Positions 1-9,230 of a stretch of DNA of 64,000 nucleotides are shown piece after piece; position 1 is the stretch's first letter; every line of letters starts with the position of its first letter. Source of the DNA: Peptococcaceae bacterium BRH_c8a. Its GTDB lineage: Bacteria > Bacillota > Desulfotomaculia > Desulfotomaculales > Desulfallaceae. The DNA lies in contig LADP01000046.1 of the NCBI GenBank assembly GCA_000961575.1, forward strand, positions 1-64,000, written 5' to 3'. The position numbers and the translations under genes were made by a program. The notes under the pieces were generated by a model. The model searched no databases. It worked only from the letters and a program-made list of their open reading frames with translations, and was not told where the DNA came from.

Positions 1-458
1 TCATGCGCGGTATTCAGCAATTGCAACCGGTTGTTATCGTAGATGAAGCGCATCTTTTGGACAAAGAAATGCTAGAAGAGGTACGGTTCCTATTGAACTT
101 TAAAATGGATGCCCAAAGCCCTATGGCACTGATTTTGGTGGGCCAGAGCGAACTGTGGGATAAGTTCCAGCTTCAAGCGTACGCCGCCATCCGCCAACGG
201 ATCGACCTACAATGTAAACTGCCGCACCTGGATCGGGCCCAGGTCGGGGAATATATTAATCGGCACCTGGCTTATGCCGGTGCCGAACACGATATCTTTT
301 CAGACAATGCGATTGATGAGATTTTCCGCTATTCCAGCGGTGCGGCCAGGCTTGTGAACAAGGTTTGCACCCATTGCATGCTTTATGGAGCTCAGAATGG
401 CCGTCGGATTATTGATGATCACATGGTGAAGTTGGTTATCCAGGGAGAATTGTTATAA
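1..458 (+). CDS. ExeA/TniB-like AAA+ ATPase, C-terminal part
   Basis: The frame is open from the left edge and stops at 456-458, leaving about 152 residues. A Walker B-like strand (VVIVDEAHLL) opens the visible part. It is followed by an arginine-bearing helix (AAIRQRIDLQ) and a C-terminal helical segment (GAARLVNKVC). This is the pattern of small AAA+ ATPases of the ExeA/TniB/MuB group, which activate DDE transposases in several Firmicute elements. The Walker A motif and the partner transposase would lie left of the window, so I cannot say whether the element is complete. A hairpin overlaps the stop codon. Confidence 0.7.
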   Translation, partial: MRGIQQLQPVVIVDEAHLLDKEMLEEVRFLLNFKMDAQSPMALILVGQSELWDKFQLQAYAAIRQRIDLQCKLPHLDRAQVGEYINRHLAYAGAEHDIFSDNAIDEIFRYSSGAARLVNKVCTHCMLYGAQNGRRIIDDHMVKLVIQGELL

Positions 459-466
459 TTCTCCCT
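442..466 (+). terminator. hairpin over the stop codon of the ExeA-like gene
   Basis: AGGGAGAATT and AATTCTCCCT form a perfect 10-bp stem around a 5-nt loop. The stem includes the TAA stop of the ATPase gene. There is no long T-run, so termination is uncertain; it could instead be an element end. Confidence 0.4.
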
Positions 467-534
467 TCCCCGGGCTGGTTTTGGTCACTAAGTCCGTCAA
501 CTCGTGGACAATTAACACCGTCTATTACTGGACG

Positions 535-1332
535 TTATAGGGCGTTAGTAACACTTTGTTCGTTTTCAGTTTTATTTAACATTTCTTCCGAATGCGTAAC
601 CATTATTGGCGCCTGCGGTTTGAAGTTCCTAAGTTGCGGGTAGGCAAGTAGCATGGATATTTTCTCAACCTGTTCAGCATTAAGGTAGTTTTCCTTTTGG
701 TTACGCAAATACAACGCTAAGCTTAGGGCGCTATCAAATACCGGCATAGAGCAGTCAGTCGTCTTTAGCCAGGACGCCCTGGTGAAAACGACAATAGGAT
801 GTATCCATTTCTCCGTTGGAAAAGTGATTTTAAAGATACCTGTCTGGTTCAGCCATTTTCTAATTAATATGACATGCCTAAGGTTTTGTTTAGTCGGGCT
901 ATGGCAAGGGATCCACTTGTTCCCCTCTTTTCGTTTCCAGCGATCCTTATATCCAGTAAATGCCCCATCCCAGGCTTTAGTTTCAATAACGAACATCCCG
1001 GGCGGGCCAATCACAATATGGTCAGTCTGGGCAAATACTTCCGGCTCAGGTTCTATTGTGACATCGTTCATGAGTATCCAGTCTTTAGATAAAGCCAGCC
1101 GGAGATTTAAACTAACTTTCGACTCCCCACGCTCACCCTTGCTGTTATCACTGTTTCTTTTCATGTCAAAGGCCAGTCCCGCTAAAGGTTTAACGGCCCA
1201 GGAAATAAATGAGGGAACGGTTTCGTCTACCTTTTGCTTCATGGTGTCCTTTTCGGCCTGCACTTTGGCCTGGATCCTTTTACGAAACTCTTCCCGCGTA
1301 CGTTCATCCTGTGATACGATACGAGCAGGCAT
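535..1332 (-). CDS. NERD-domain protein
   Basis: About 265 residues from an ATG preceded by GGGTG; a GTG three codons earlier is possible. After a charged N-terminal helix, residues ~65-190 carry the NERD (nuclease-related domain) pattern: GERGE near the start, then DHIVIGPPGMFVIETKAW with its acidic-E-x-K core, then a conserved Q in the following helix. NERD domains are related to restriction-type endonuclease folds and are often found in plasmid or defence contexts. No partner helicase or kinase domain is fused or adjacent. The biological role is unknown. Confidence 0.75.
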   Translation of the reverse strand: MPARIVSQDERTREEFRKRIQAKVQAEKDTMKQKVDETVPSFISWAVKPLAGLAFDMKRNSDNSKGERGESKVSLNLRLALSKDWILMNDVTIEPEPEVFAQTDHIVIGPPGMFVIETKAWDGAFTGYKDRWKRKEGNKWIPCHSPTKQNLRHVILIRKWLNQTGIFKITFPTEKWIHPIVVFTRASWLKTTDCSMPVFDSALSLALYLRNQKENYLNAEQVEKISMLLAYPQLRNFKPQAPIMVTHSEEMLNKTENEQSVTNAL

Positions 1333-1498
1333 AAAAATCACCCAATACTTTGTTTTAAGTCCATAATTCTACAATTTATTTCCTGTTTCCTCCAATATTT
1401 CTGAGATGTTATGAAAAAATCGCACTGACCTAGGCCGTTTTGAGAAAGAAGCCACAGACCCAAGGCTATGCACAATAAAAAGTCTGAGGGTAAGCAGT

Positions 1499-1651
1499 AT
1501 GCCTGCAGGAAAGGGAAAGGGCCACGTAAAGAAGAGTCGGAAGAGAAATAAGAGGAGCAACAATAAAGAGCTCTGCTTTAAAGTTGTAAGAATTACCCCT
1601 GGATTCCGTAACAATGCTAATTATTTAACACACAAATATCCATTTTATTGA
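1499..1651 (+). CDS. possible small basic protein
   Basis: A 50-codon frame from an ATG preceded by GAGGG at 8-nt spacing. The N-terminal half is very rich in Lys and Arg. Its end overlaps the 3' end of the minus-strand gene at 1617-2163. I recognise no family; it could be chance coding in a purine-rich strand. Confidence 0.2.
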   Translation: MPAGKGKGHVKKSRKRNKRSNNKELCFKVVRITPGFRNNANYLTHKYPFY

Positions 1652-2163
1652 AGTTAGTTTTAATATCCTCACTTATGGATTTTTTTAATACCGATCTATA
1701 AACACATCTCTTAGGTGCTGATTTTGTTTTGGGCAAGATAGTTTCAATTTCCAATAAACAGCTTTCTTTGCTAGCATTGATATTATGTATGGAAATAGTT
1801 TTTATGTGATTCTTAGGTATAACAGTGTCCTGGTCATAAAACTCCGTATTAAATTGATCGGTACAAGGATATAATTCACTAAGCAAAGAAAGTTTGGGAC
1901 TGTATATTATGAACTCATCAGTAGTGAAAATTAATTTGCACCCTTCTCTTAGAAAGTTAATAGGTTTTTCAAGATTACCATTAATTACATCTATATATTG
2001 ATTACCTAAATGAATCCCCAAAACTTAGGATATAAACTTTAAATCTATCCTCGTGAAATTTTTCTAGTCTTTGTGGTATTCCTTCTATACGTTTCTTCTC
2101 GCTATATCCCCGTATGAGATAATAAACAATAATTATAACAGCAATTATTAACCAAAATTCCAT
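1617..2163 (-). pseudogene. membrane-anchored hypothetical protein split by a frameshift
   Basis: An ATG at 2163, with GGAGAG upstream, starts a frame encoding one transmembrane helix (residues ~3-17) and a charged linker, ending at a TAA near 2004. A second frame of about 134 codons starts just after an in-frame stop near 2025 and overlaps the first by a few codons. Its only early start is a TTG at 2021. The frames differ by one base, and the join falls in a T4G4 run. The simplest reading is one protein of about 180 residues with a single N-terminal membrane anchor, broken by a 1-base indel. Two overlapping genes are the alternative. No family was recognised. Confidence 0.5.
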
Positions 2164-2322
2164 AATATATATCTCTCCTTGTTTTACATAAACTGGAATT
2201 AATATCTTCTTCGGGTTATCATGCTATCAACTCCCGGATGTGCCCGGGGCACTTTGACTTTAAATGTTAAAGGAAAATCCTTAACTTGTCTGGAAATCAT
2301 TTATATACAAATCTTGGGGGTA

Positions 2323-2808
2323 ATGTCAGTGAAGTTTAAAAAGTGGGAGCTTAAAGAGTTTCTTTGGGCCGTTGCTATTTTAACGTTTATGTTATACCCC
2401 GTATTGCCGCTGCAAAAATTAAGGGTGCTGGCAAAATCAAACTGGGATTTAATACATTTACCTTTTTACTCACTTCTCTTACTTTGTGTATTATTTGGGT
2501 TTTTGCTCGGACTGCCGGCTCTCATCGAAAGATGGAGCAGCAACAGGCGCTTTTATTGGGCAAAATTTCTTATACAGGGGTTGCCAGCACTTATTCTGGC
2601 CATGCCCATATTTCTTGTTATGGATCTGTTCAGCATAACAAGTTTGGATGCAAAGTATATCCCGCCCTGGTCAACCATTCAGGGTATCTCCTACAACGGT
2701 TACGTTTTTTTCTTGTCCGCCGTATGGTTTGGGAAAACCTTGGTTGACTCAACTAAAGGGTACTCACCCGAAGACAAGGACAAGGAAAACGCTCCGTCTG
2801 ATGAATAA
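2323..2808 (+). CDS. four-helix membrane protein, unknown function
   Basis: The ATG at 2323 follows GGGGG and gives 161 residues; an upstream extension to 2221 is possible but lacks a ribosome site. Four hydrophobic stretches are visible (about residues 14-33, 45-68, 80-105 and 120-138), followed by a charged C-terminal tail. It stands alone between convergent genes. I do not recognise the family. Confidence 0.55.
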   Translation: MSVKFKKWELKEFLWAVAILTFMLYPVLPLQKLRVLAKSNWDLIHLPFYSLLLLCVLFGFLLGLPALIERWSSNRRFYWAKFLIQGLPALILAMPIFLVMDLFSITSLDAKYIPPWSTIQGISYNGYVFFLSAVWFGKTLVDSTKGYSPEDKDKENAPSDE

Positions 2809-2972
2809 TGTCATATTTCTTCATTATATAATGCCTTCCCTGACGCCAAGTTCTTTCAGCCTTTCTACTTCATAGGGTCTAGCTCAAAGTGTTTGCTTCC
2901 ATCGTTATTCCTAATTAATAAATAGGGCATGCCAGCTGCATGAACCAGTTCCACCCGGGCCAACATTTCATT

Positions 2973-3242
2973 TTACTTAATGAGCCTTACCTTGGCTTTT
3001 TGGGTTTTGCGGCCCAGAAGCCTTGCTGCGTAAATCCGGTGGTTACCTTCCTGAGCATAGTATTCTCCATTAATCCGAATCAGCGGTACATGCGGTATAA
3101 TACTACCCCCCAATGCGGATCGCTTCCACAGCATTCCGGACAGAATGGTGGCCAAATTATTTATCTTCGGGTAACCAGTCCTGTCCTGTGAAGCTACGCT
3201 AAATATATCCAAAAATATTATAGATTTAGATTTTACAGAACA
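2973..3242 (-). CDS. ParB/Srx-like domain fragment
   Basis: About 79 residues from a TTG at 3212; the frame is open up to the TAG of the gene before it. The core IRINGEYYAQEGNHRIYAAR matches the ParB N-terminal (ParB/Srx fold) pattern of a strand followed by the GxHR motif. The usual N-terminal part is short and there is no clear ribosome site. It lies in the same frame as the upstream gene (3243-3737), separated only by TAG. It may be a truncated gene or a small stand-alone domain. Confidence 0.45.
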   Translation of the reverse strand, partial: CSVKSKSIIFLDIFSVASQDRTGYPKINNLATILSGMLWKRSALGGSIIPHVPLIRINGEYYAQEGNHRIYAARLLGRKTQKAKVRLIK

Positions 3243-3737
3243 CTAGTTTTGTGGAATCAAATTGTCCGACAGAACAACTGCCCCCTCTGGCAGAGCATTA
3301 GCAAGATCTATTACCCATTCGTTGTTAACCAATATCACGGGGTAGATCATTATGCGCTCTTCACCATCCAAAACATAACTAACTTTAACGATAACCATGT
3401 CTTCGCCACGCTTCTCACTAGATAGTATAGTTGGTGGTTTTTCTGGAAGCAATCCATCTTCATGTTGCATCTTGAGAGTATTTCTTCGTATATCTTCGCT
3501 CATCCTTATGTCTATGGAAACTTTCTTCAAAGTATCATAATCATTTTTTTGAACTGCTTCAAAAAAATCATACACACATTGTTCAGCAGACTTTATTGCG
3601 CTGGAAGAAGACGATGAAGATATCTGTTCGTCAGAATTTACTTTGTTGAAATAAATCAATGAGGGTATCCCGAAAAAAAATGTAAACGCAAATAAAGGTG
3701 TGATTATGCAGACTAAATAGTTTTTGAATTCCTTCAC
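3243..3737 (-). CDS. membrane-anchored protein with NTF2-like domain
   Basis: 164 residues from a GTG at 3737, fixed by AAGGAGG nine bases upstream. Residues ~7-28 are a hydrophobic signal anchor, followed by a serine-run linker. A C-terminal alpha+beta domain (AEQCVYDFFEAVQKNDYD at its start, NEWVIDLANALP near its end) resembles DUF4878/NTF2-like exported domains. It probably sits outside the membrane. Function unknown. Confidence 0.6.
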   Translation of the reverse strand: MKEFKNYLVCIITPLFAFTFFFGIPSLIYFNKVNSDEQISSSSSSSAIKSAEQCVYDFFEAVQKNDYDTLKKVSIDIRMSEDIRRNTLKMQHEDGLLPEKPPTILSSEKRGEDMVIVKVSYVLDGEERIMIYPVILVNNEWVIDLANALPEGAVVLSDNLIPQN

Positions 3738-4016
3738 CGCAATGATGCCTCCTTAACATATAATAAGATTTTTCAATGCTTAATAGGTGCAAAAAGTAGA
3801 AATTTAATTTGGTATAGTTTGTGTAGATTAGCTTTGGATATTTTAAGATTTCCCCGATTTGCCTCAAGAATCATTTTGGAATTGTCCATTTTTAAAACCC
3901 TATCTCACCCTCATAGGCATCACCCTCTTTTAAACTTAAATTTGGCAATAAACTTTATTAAACCTAACTGTTGAAATATTAATACCTGACAGTTTGAGAA
4001 ATAGCACTGATGGTTT

Positions 4017-4577
4017 CTATAACTCTATTCTTTGAATCAAAGACGAATGAAAACTATAAGATACAGGTAATTCTTGATATAAAATATTTTTTTCTTTTAA
4101 AAACCGCTCAATTATTTTTAGCTTGCTATTTTCACCAGAAATTACAAAATGTGAATCGAAATTAATAGAAGCTGATTCACTATTTTCATGTATAAGGGAT
4201 ATTTCATCATACAGGCTGGGATCATGAATTATTGCAAACATACCGCCTTCATGACAATGATTTTCAAATAATTCCGCTTGCTTAAGAAGCAATACCAGTA
4301 GTTCCTCAGCCTCCATAACACCCGCAATAGCTGCCGAGCAAAACTCCCCCATACTCGTGCCTAAAACATAATTAAGCTCCACTCCGCTTTCTAATAGGAC
4401 TTGGGCTAAAGCATATTCCACCATGAAAATTGCAGGATGCGTATATAAAGTGCGAGAAAATTTTTCAGATTTCCGTTTTTTTTCGGAAAATAGTTGTCCT
4501 AGCACAGATTCACCGATAATTTCATATACAATTTTATCTAACCTGAACATCCATTCTCTAAAGATAGAATGCTTTGT
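4017..4577 (-). pseudogene. remnant of a polyketide-synthase acyltransferase (AT) domain
   Basis: About 177 residues are readable from 4550, and recognisable AT sequence (FREWMFRLDK) continues upstream to a TAA at about 4580. The nucleophile elbow GTSMGE (GxSxGE) and the second catalytic His (SYSFHSS) are both present, with the helix HPAIFMVEYALAQVL before the elbow. The family normally has about 280-320 residues. Here the N-terminal GQGSQ segment and the C-terminal third after the catalytic His are missing. No ACP, ketosynthase or other polyketide gene is nearby. It looks like a leftover of a stand-alone or trans-acting malonyl-CoA acyltransferase. Confidence 0.6.
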
Positions 4578-4962
4578 TTATACGCTGGAAAGGAAGGTAT
4601 GCTTACCTGGAACAACGCTATACAGGCAAAGACGGTAAAGTAAATCTCAATCAAAATACCTTGGACAAAACCATTTTTTGGCGCTTAAGAAGATGGTCGC
4701 GACAGGTGAAATTAGCGATTATGAGTTCAATAAATTAGCCAATGGTGCTCCTGAAGGGATATTAAAAATTACAAGGTTCGGAGCACTTACCTTATGCGAT
4801 GATGTCTCCTGCTTGCTCAAAAATCACAAATTAGCTATATTTTTCAATGGCAGTTGGCTACCCGGCATAGTGGATAAAGATGAATATGGCTGGTATCTTA
4901 AAGATGTTAAAGGCAATACTACTGGTTTGCGTCCCGGTACGATGGCAAGGTTAATTCTATAA
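4568..4962 (+). pseudogene. DUF5348-like small protein, frameshifted
   Basis: The C-terminal 94 codons (4678-4962) end in a beta-rich segment (FFNGSWLPGIVDKDEYGWYL) resembling DUF5348-type proteins. Upstream, another frame (4568-4675) reads smoothly into it (TGKDGKVNLNQNTLDKTIF) if one base is lost or gained in the T6 run at 4674-4679. Neither frame has a convincing start. The upstream end overlaps the acyltransferase remnant on the other strand. Confidence 0.4.
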
Positions 4963-5298
4963 GAGGTAATCCTCAATATAGTGCCTAATCTTTTGGACAC
5001 TATATCAGTAACACCAGACTGAAAAAAGCCCCCAACTTAATGACCAGTGTATACCGATAAACCATTTATGTTAATAACTAGGTGTTAATAATTATTTATC
5101 GAAATTTGTTCATTTCTACTTGACGGTCACATCCTGGTCGTTTGCCCAGTTGTCGCCTACTATTTTGTCTAGCATTACACGCTTTGTTGTTGTAGTTCTT
5201 CATAATCTGCAAACATCCACATGGGCCAGCACCGGTAGCTGTTATATGTTACCGACGGCAAAAGAAGAGGCAAAGACCCCTTCTTCTATCAGTGTGCT
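4963..5298. other. 336-base stretch without a supported gene
   Basis: Holds one perfect hairpin at 4976-5005 (ATATAGTG and CACTATAT), a possible terminator for the plus-strand remnant. The minus strand has short broken frames, including one ending at the AAGTAG complement near 5117, that I could not assign. Confidence 0.4.
4976..5005 (+). terminator. hairpin after the DUF5348-like remnant
   Basis: Perfect 8-bp stem ATATAGTG/CACTATAT around a 14-nt loop, 14 bases after the stop codon. No T-run follows. Confidence 0.3.
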
Positions 5299-5618
5299 TT
5301 ATTTTGATTTTTTGCGTCTATAATTATCTGTATATTTATTTTTACAATTTGGATATTGATCGCAAGCCATAAATTCACCATATATTGATTCTTTTAATAC
5401 CATTGTTCCTGAACATTTTGGGCATTTGCCAAACAATTCTATACCAAATCTATCTATAAAATATTCACGGTAAACCGATTCAATTTTCTTTGCATAAGAA
5501 TCAATTTCTTCATTTGATATTAAACCATCCTGAGCCATGATCCCAGCAGCGAAATCAAATCCTAGCCTATTTCAACTACCCAATGCCACGAATTCTCCAA
5601 AATTTCTTCATTTGTCAT
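5299..5618 (-). pseudogene. topoisomerase-type zinc-ribbon protein, frameshifted
   Basis: The C-terminal 79 residues contain a four-cysteine ribbon (CPKC ... MACDQYPNC) like the zf-C4_Topoisom domain at the end of type IA topoisomerases. A perfect AAGGAGG precedes an ATG at 5618, which opens a frame that stops after 18 codons (MTNEEILENSWHWVVEIG). The following frame continues as RLGFDFAAGIMAQDGL. A single-base loss near 5565 joins them into one protein of about 106 residues. Either the gene is broken or the site is a sequencing error. Confidence 0.5.
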
Positions 5619-5727
5619 ATACAGACCTCCTTAATGAATCTCCCAACATTACGGGGCCAGAGTGATTTTTTTTAACAATTTGCCAGTTACGAAAAATATA
5701 AAGAGAACTAATACCTTATTATCAAAT

Positions 5728-6276
5728 TCAGTAACTTACTTGTTTGCTTTCTTGCCGTCTCATTATTTCATCCCTGGCCAGATCCAACCTATAATGATGG
5801 CCCAGCACAGTATAACCTTCGTTAATTGGCGTTGCTAAACATATTTCATACCCACCTCGTTGAGCCGGCTGTATATAGACCCGTTTCCAGTTCAAATGTC
5901 CTGCATCCCAGACCGGCCCTGTCCATGGCTTGCTCTCTATTTCATCCAAATAATCTTCGTACTCGGAAATAGTAAACCAGTCAACTAAAGGCACCATGCG
6001 GGGCATGTCCCATACAATTCCCAATGTTATTTTGCTTAGATTATCAACCTGTGCCACGATGCCCTCTGTGCCGGCCGGAACGCCGCTAAAATCCACCTTT
6101 GTTCTAATGCGCTGGCCAAGTTTTCCTTGTATAATTTTAAGCATCGCTTTGGCCTTCCTTTCGTATGCTAGTTTCATCCCAATAATGTGTTTGTTGTTCA
6201 GGATATGGACGTTTCTTCCTTTTGTTTGTATAAGCAATATTCGGGGGACAGATGCTTTTTGACGAGTTTCTTCCAT
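5728..6276 (-). CDS. hypothetical protein with SH3-like segment
   Basis: 182 residues from ATG 6276. The middle (GQRIRTKVDFSGVPAGTEGIV to about ITLGIVWDMPR) has the look of a small beta-barrel, as in KOW/SH3-like segments. Such proteins are common near mobile elements. No family with a known function was recognised. Confidence 0.5.
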   Translation of the reverse strand: MEETRQKASVPRILLIQTKGRNVHILNNKHIIGMKLAYERKAKAMLKIIQGKLGQRIRTKVDFSGVPAGTEGIVAQVDNLSKITLGIVWDMPRMVPLVDWFTISEYEDYLDEIESKPWTGPVWDAGHLNWKRVYIQPAQRGGYEICLATPINEGYTVLGHHYRLDLARDEIMRRQESKQVSY

Positions 6277-6487
6277 TATATATGTATCTTTTAGAGGGGT
6301 AAAATACCAAGGAGCAATCCTTCATGGCGCTCTGCAAAGCACATAAATACTTTGGTTTCTCAATATTCTCTAACTGGGGATCGGCATAGACTCACATAAC
6401 ATGTTTTGCTTCCCTTACTCTCAATTCCTTGCCATGAACTTTCTGCAAAAACAGCTCATAACAAACGATTTCCTATATTCGAATTAA

Positions 6488-6661
6488 TCATCTGGTAAAA
6501 GAGCCACCCTTTATAGCAATTGCAGCTAGTTTAAGAACAACTAATGTGAAAATAACCGATAAGACAGATTTAAGTAATATTTCACCTGACGTTTCTGACG
6601 TAAAAAATGAAGCTGCAATTAACCCAGTAATGATTAATAAACTAATGACCCACGAAAACAT
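6488..6661 (-). CDS. small two-helix membrane protein
   Basis: 57 residues from ATG 6661, eight bases after GAGGGG. Two hydrophobic segments (about residues 3-21 and 31-52) end in a short basic tail. No family recognised. Confidence 0.45.
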   Translation of the reverse strand: MFSWVISLLIITGLIAASFFTSETSGEILLKSVLSVIFTLVVLKLAAIAIKGGSFTR

Positions 6662-6722
6662 ATTTAACACCCCTCAATATTATTCTCCCCGTAAGAGTCT
6701 TGTTTTGAAATTTATTAGATTT

Positions 6723-7250
6723 TTATAGAGCGTTTTCGTAAGTATATGGGTGAACTGAAGCATAGATTGGTTTAAACCAATCCGATGGTTTAAGAACCAT
6801 TCCCATTTTTTCAGCCATCGAAGTATCCTCAATGCCATCTAATGCTAGATTAAACAACAGCTCGAAGTCAAAATCAGGAAATGCAATATCTTCGAATTCT
6901 GAAAAATCCATTTGTGAATACTTATTATCCTTCTCTGCTTTCATCTCCGACCACGTTTCCGCCTCTTTGACAATAGCTCTCAAAGCAATGCATTCAGCTG
7001 TTGATGCTGGTATTTCCTCCTCGCCCTTCCATGTTTTAATGCTTTCAGACAGTCTTATAACACAAACTATAAACTTTTTTACAAATAATACGTTATAATG
7101 GCGCTTGAACTGCCGAGGAAGATATTCATTCAAAACCATGCTACTATCTATCGTTTCTCCATTATTTATGCTAAAAAGATCCTCAAATAGTTCGTCAATG
7201 AGTATATTTGCGCCGCTTAAAAGAGCTTCACGTTGAATATTGGTGTTCAA
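6723..7250 (-). CDS. hypothetical protein following the resolvase
   Basis: 175 residues from a TTG at 7250, chosen because a perfect AAGGAGG lies eight bases upstream; longer forms would overlap the resolvase. It is acidic and helical, with no membrane segment or signal peptide. It lies just downstream of tnpR on the same strand and is probably a passenger of that element. Function unknown. Confidence 0.55.
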   Translation of the reverse strand: MNTNIQREALLSGANILIDELFEDLFSINNGETIDSSMVLNEYLPRQFKRHYNVLFVKKFIVCVIRLSESIKTWKGEEEIPASTAECIALRAIVKEAETWSEMKAEKDNKYSQMDFSEFEDIAFPDFDFELLFNLALDGIEDTSMAEKMGMVLKPSDWFKPIYASVHPYTYENAL

Positions 7251-7296
7251 TTTTTTAGCCTCCTTGTATCCAATTTTTCTGTCCTCTGAATTTCGC

Positions 7297-7854
7297 TTAT
7301 TCTCCCCGTAGGTATTGATATACCGTCTCACGACTTATACCGTACTCACGGGCCAGCTCTGATTTCTTTTCTCCGGCATTAGCACGTTGGCGTAGTTGTG
7401 ACACTTGTTCTGGACGTAATGATTTCTTCCTACCCCGGTATGCGCCGCGTTGTTTGGCCAATGCAATACCCTCTCGTTGGCGTTCGCGGATCAAGGCACG
7501 CTCAAACTCGGCGAAGGCCCCCATCACGGATAACATAAGGTTGGCCATGGGCGAATCTTCACCCGTAAAAACTAAATGTTCCTTAACAAACTCAATCTGT
7601 ACACCACGCTCGGTTAAGTTTTGCACAATTTTTCGCAGGTCGTCCAAGTTACGAGCGAGGCGATCCATGCTATGTACCACTACGGTATCACCATCACGCA
7701 CGAATGAGAGCAAAGCCTCCAATTGAGGTCGTTGCGTATCTTTACCTGACGCTTTGTCTGTAAAAACACGATCTACTTCAACTTGTTCTAGTTGTCGTTC
7801 CGGATTCTGGTCGAAGCTACTTACCCGGACATAACCAATGCGCTGCCCCTTCAT
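7297..7854 (-). CDS. tnpR: Tn3-family serine resolvase
   Basis: 185 residues, the usual resolvase length, from ATG 7854 with GGAGG upstream. The N-terminal catalytic domain has the serine nucleophile in RIGYVRVSS, and the arginine and aspartate of HSMDRLARNL. The long E helix follows (LMLSVMGAFAEFERALIRER). The C-terminal helix-turn-helix reads LAREYGISRETVYQYL. It catalyses site-specific resolution of cointegrates at a res site. No Tn3 transposase is in the window, so this is an orphan or a remnant. Confidence 0.85.
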   Translation of the reverse strand: MKGQRIGYVRVSSFDQNPERQLEQVEVDRVFTDKASGKDTQRPQLEALLSFVRDGDTVVVHSMDRLARNLDDLRKIVQNLTERGVQIEFVKEHLVFTGEDSPMANLMLSVMGAFAEFERALIRERQREGIALAKQRGAYRGRKKSLRPEQVSQLRQRANAGEKKSELAREYGISRETVYQYLRGE

Positions 7855-7963
7855 AAAATGTCCTCCATTTTCCATTATGTCAGGTATAAGTCTATAACTC
7901 TTCATTGAAAGTGTCAACTAATACATTTTTTAACCCTATTCTGACATGATTTTAAATACTTCT

Positions 7964-8007
7964 CTGACGTCATATTAAGGTATACCTTAACTGTTCAGTG
8001 AACAGTT
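7964..8007. promoter_or_regulatory. cluster of three perfect palindromes upstream of the 8103 gene
   Basis: TGACGTCA (~7965-7972), TTAAGGTATACCTTAA (7975-7990) and AACTGTTCAGTGAACAGTT (7989-8007) follow each other almost without gaps, about 95-140 bases before the ATG of the exported coiled-coil protein. The last is a 19-bp odd-centre palindrome of the kind bound by TetR-type repressors. The cluster also lies upstream of tnpR, so it could belong to res. Confidence 0.45.
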
Positions 8008-8102
8008 CTGGTACTTAAGTCCTAATTTTTTAATTTATGCCCCCAAAACACATCCTAACTAACGAATGATTATAGCGAAATTAGAATTAAGGAGGAATAT
8101 AA

Positions 8103-9230
8103 ATGAAGTTACAAAGTAAGTTTTTAGCCCTAATGTTATGCTTTATTCTTGCGTTTTCATTACCACTAGCTGCCCTGGCAAATGATGATGGAGATGACCG
8201 AGACGTCACACAAAGTAATTACTCAGAAGAAATTGAAGAATTACAGTCGGAGATTAGTGACCTCGAAGAGGAGATAAACGATATTGAAGAGGAAATGGAC
8301 GAGCTTGAAGAACAGCTCGAAGAATTAGAAACAGATTATGAAGCTGCTGAAGAAGAATACGAAGAGGCCGTGGAAGATAATGACACCGAATTAGCGGCTG
8401 AAAAGCAAAGCCTCATGGAAGAAATTGAGGAAGATATTGAGGAACTTGAAGAGGAAATAGAAGAGTATGAGGAAGATATTGAAGAGCTGGAAGAACAAAT
8501 TAAAGAGTTTGAAGAGCAAATTGAAGAATTAGAAGAAGAGAATGACGAAGAAGAAAACGATGACGATGAAAACGGCGACGAAGAAATTAAGCCCTGGGAA
8601 CAGCTAAAAAATGACCTTGAAGGGCAAAAAGATGAAGCTGAAGCTGAAAAAGATTATGCCGAGAACCAATTTGAACACTACAAGAAACTTTATGAATCCA
8701 CAGGTGAAGAGCAGTATCTAGAGGAAATGGAATATTGGTTTGAACAACGGGATTATTGGTTTGGTGAAATGCGAAAGTTCAAAACCAGCATGAGGGAAGT
8801 AATAAAAGGTAAGTATACTGAGGAAGAATGGGAAAATCTTCAGGAACTCTCAGAAACACTTCAAGCCAAGGGCTTACGTACATTACCGGTAAACAACATC
8901 TTCGTTAGAAATGCTAATGTAAAATTTGATACTCCTCCTGTGATTAAAGACGGTAGGTTACTGATTCCCCTTAGGGCTTTGTCAACTGCTACCGGGGCCA
9001 ATGTTAAGTGGAATGAGGATAATAAAATTATAACGATCGAAAAGGGTGACATTGTTATAGAGCTAGAGATTGACGATAATAAGATATATATTGACGGCGT
9101 AGAGTCAGAAATAGATGTGCCTGCACAACTTGTAAATAGCAGAACCGTTGTCCCTGTAAGGTTCATTGTACAGAACTTGAACCTGAATGTAGACTGGGAT
9201 AGCCAAGATAACACAGTAGAAATTTACTAA
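8103..9230 (+). CDS. exported coiled-coil protein with copper-amine-oxidase-N-like domain
   Basis: 375 residues from ATG 8103 with AAGGAGG upstream. A signal peptide (about residues 1-26) ends near LAALA. Residues ~40-160 are an extremely acidic coiled coil of repeating Glu-Glu-Leu heptads. The last ~110 residues form a Cu_amine_oxidN1-type (PF07833) repeat: PPVIKDGRLLIPLRALS, then a matching second half with NSRTVVPVRFI. In Firmicutes this domain is a cell-surface, stalk-like module and not an oxidase. It is probably attached at or secreted to the wall. Confidence 0.75.
   Translation: MKLQSKFLALMLCFILAFSLPLAALANDDGDDRDVTQSNYSEEIEELQSEISDLEEEINDIEEEMDELEEQLEELETDYEAAEEEYEEAVEDNDTELAAEKQSLMEEIEEDIEELEEEIEEYEEDIEELEEQIKEFEEQIEELEEENDEEENDDDENGDEEIKPWEQLKNDLEGQKDEAEAEKDYAENQFEHYKKLYESTGEEQYLEEMEYWFEQRDYWFGEMRKFKTSMREVIKGKYTEEEWENLQELSETLQAKGLRTLPVNNIFVRNANVKFDTPPVIKDGRLLIPLRALSTATGANVKWNEDNKIITIEKGDIVIELEIDDNKIYIDGVESEIDVPAQLVNSRTVVPVRFIVQNLNLNVDWDSQDNTVEIY

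Noticed and set aside
782-1366. 194-codon frame opposite the NERD gene
   Set aside because: Antisense shadow of a gene with clear domain motifs; no ribosome site and unnatural composition.
1369-1614. 81-codon minus-strand frame rich in Leu and Phe
   Set aside because: Reads the complement of a purine-rich tract; no ribosome site or family resemblance.
7860-7960. Defined res sub-sites for the resolvase
   Set aside because: TGTC/GACA words occur, but spacing did not match the usual 28/34/25-bp sites closely enough to annotate.
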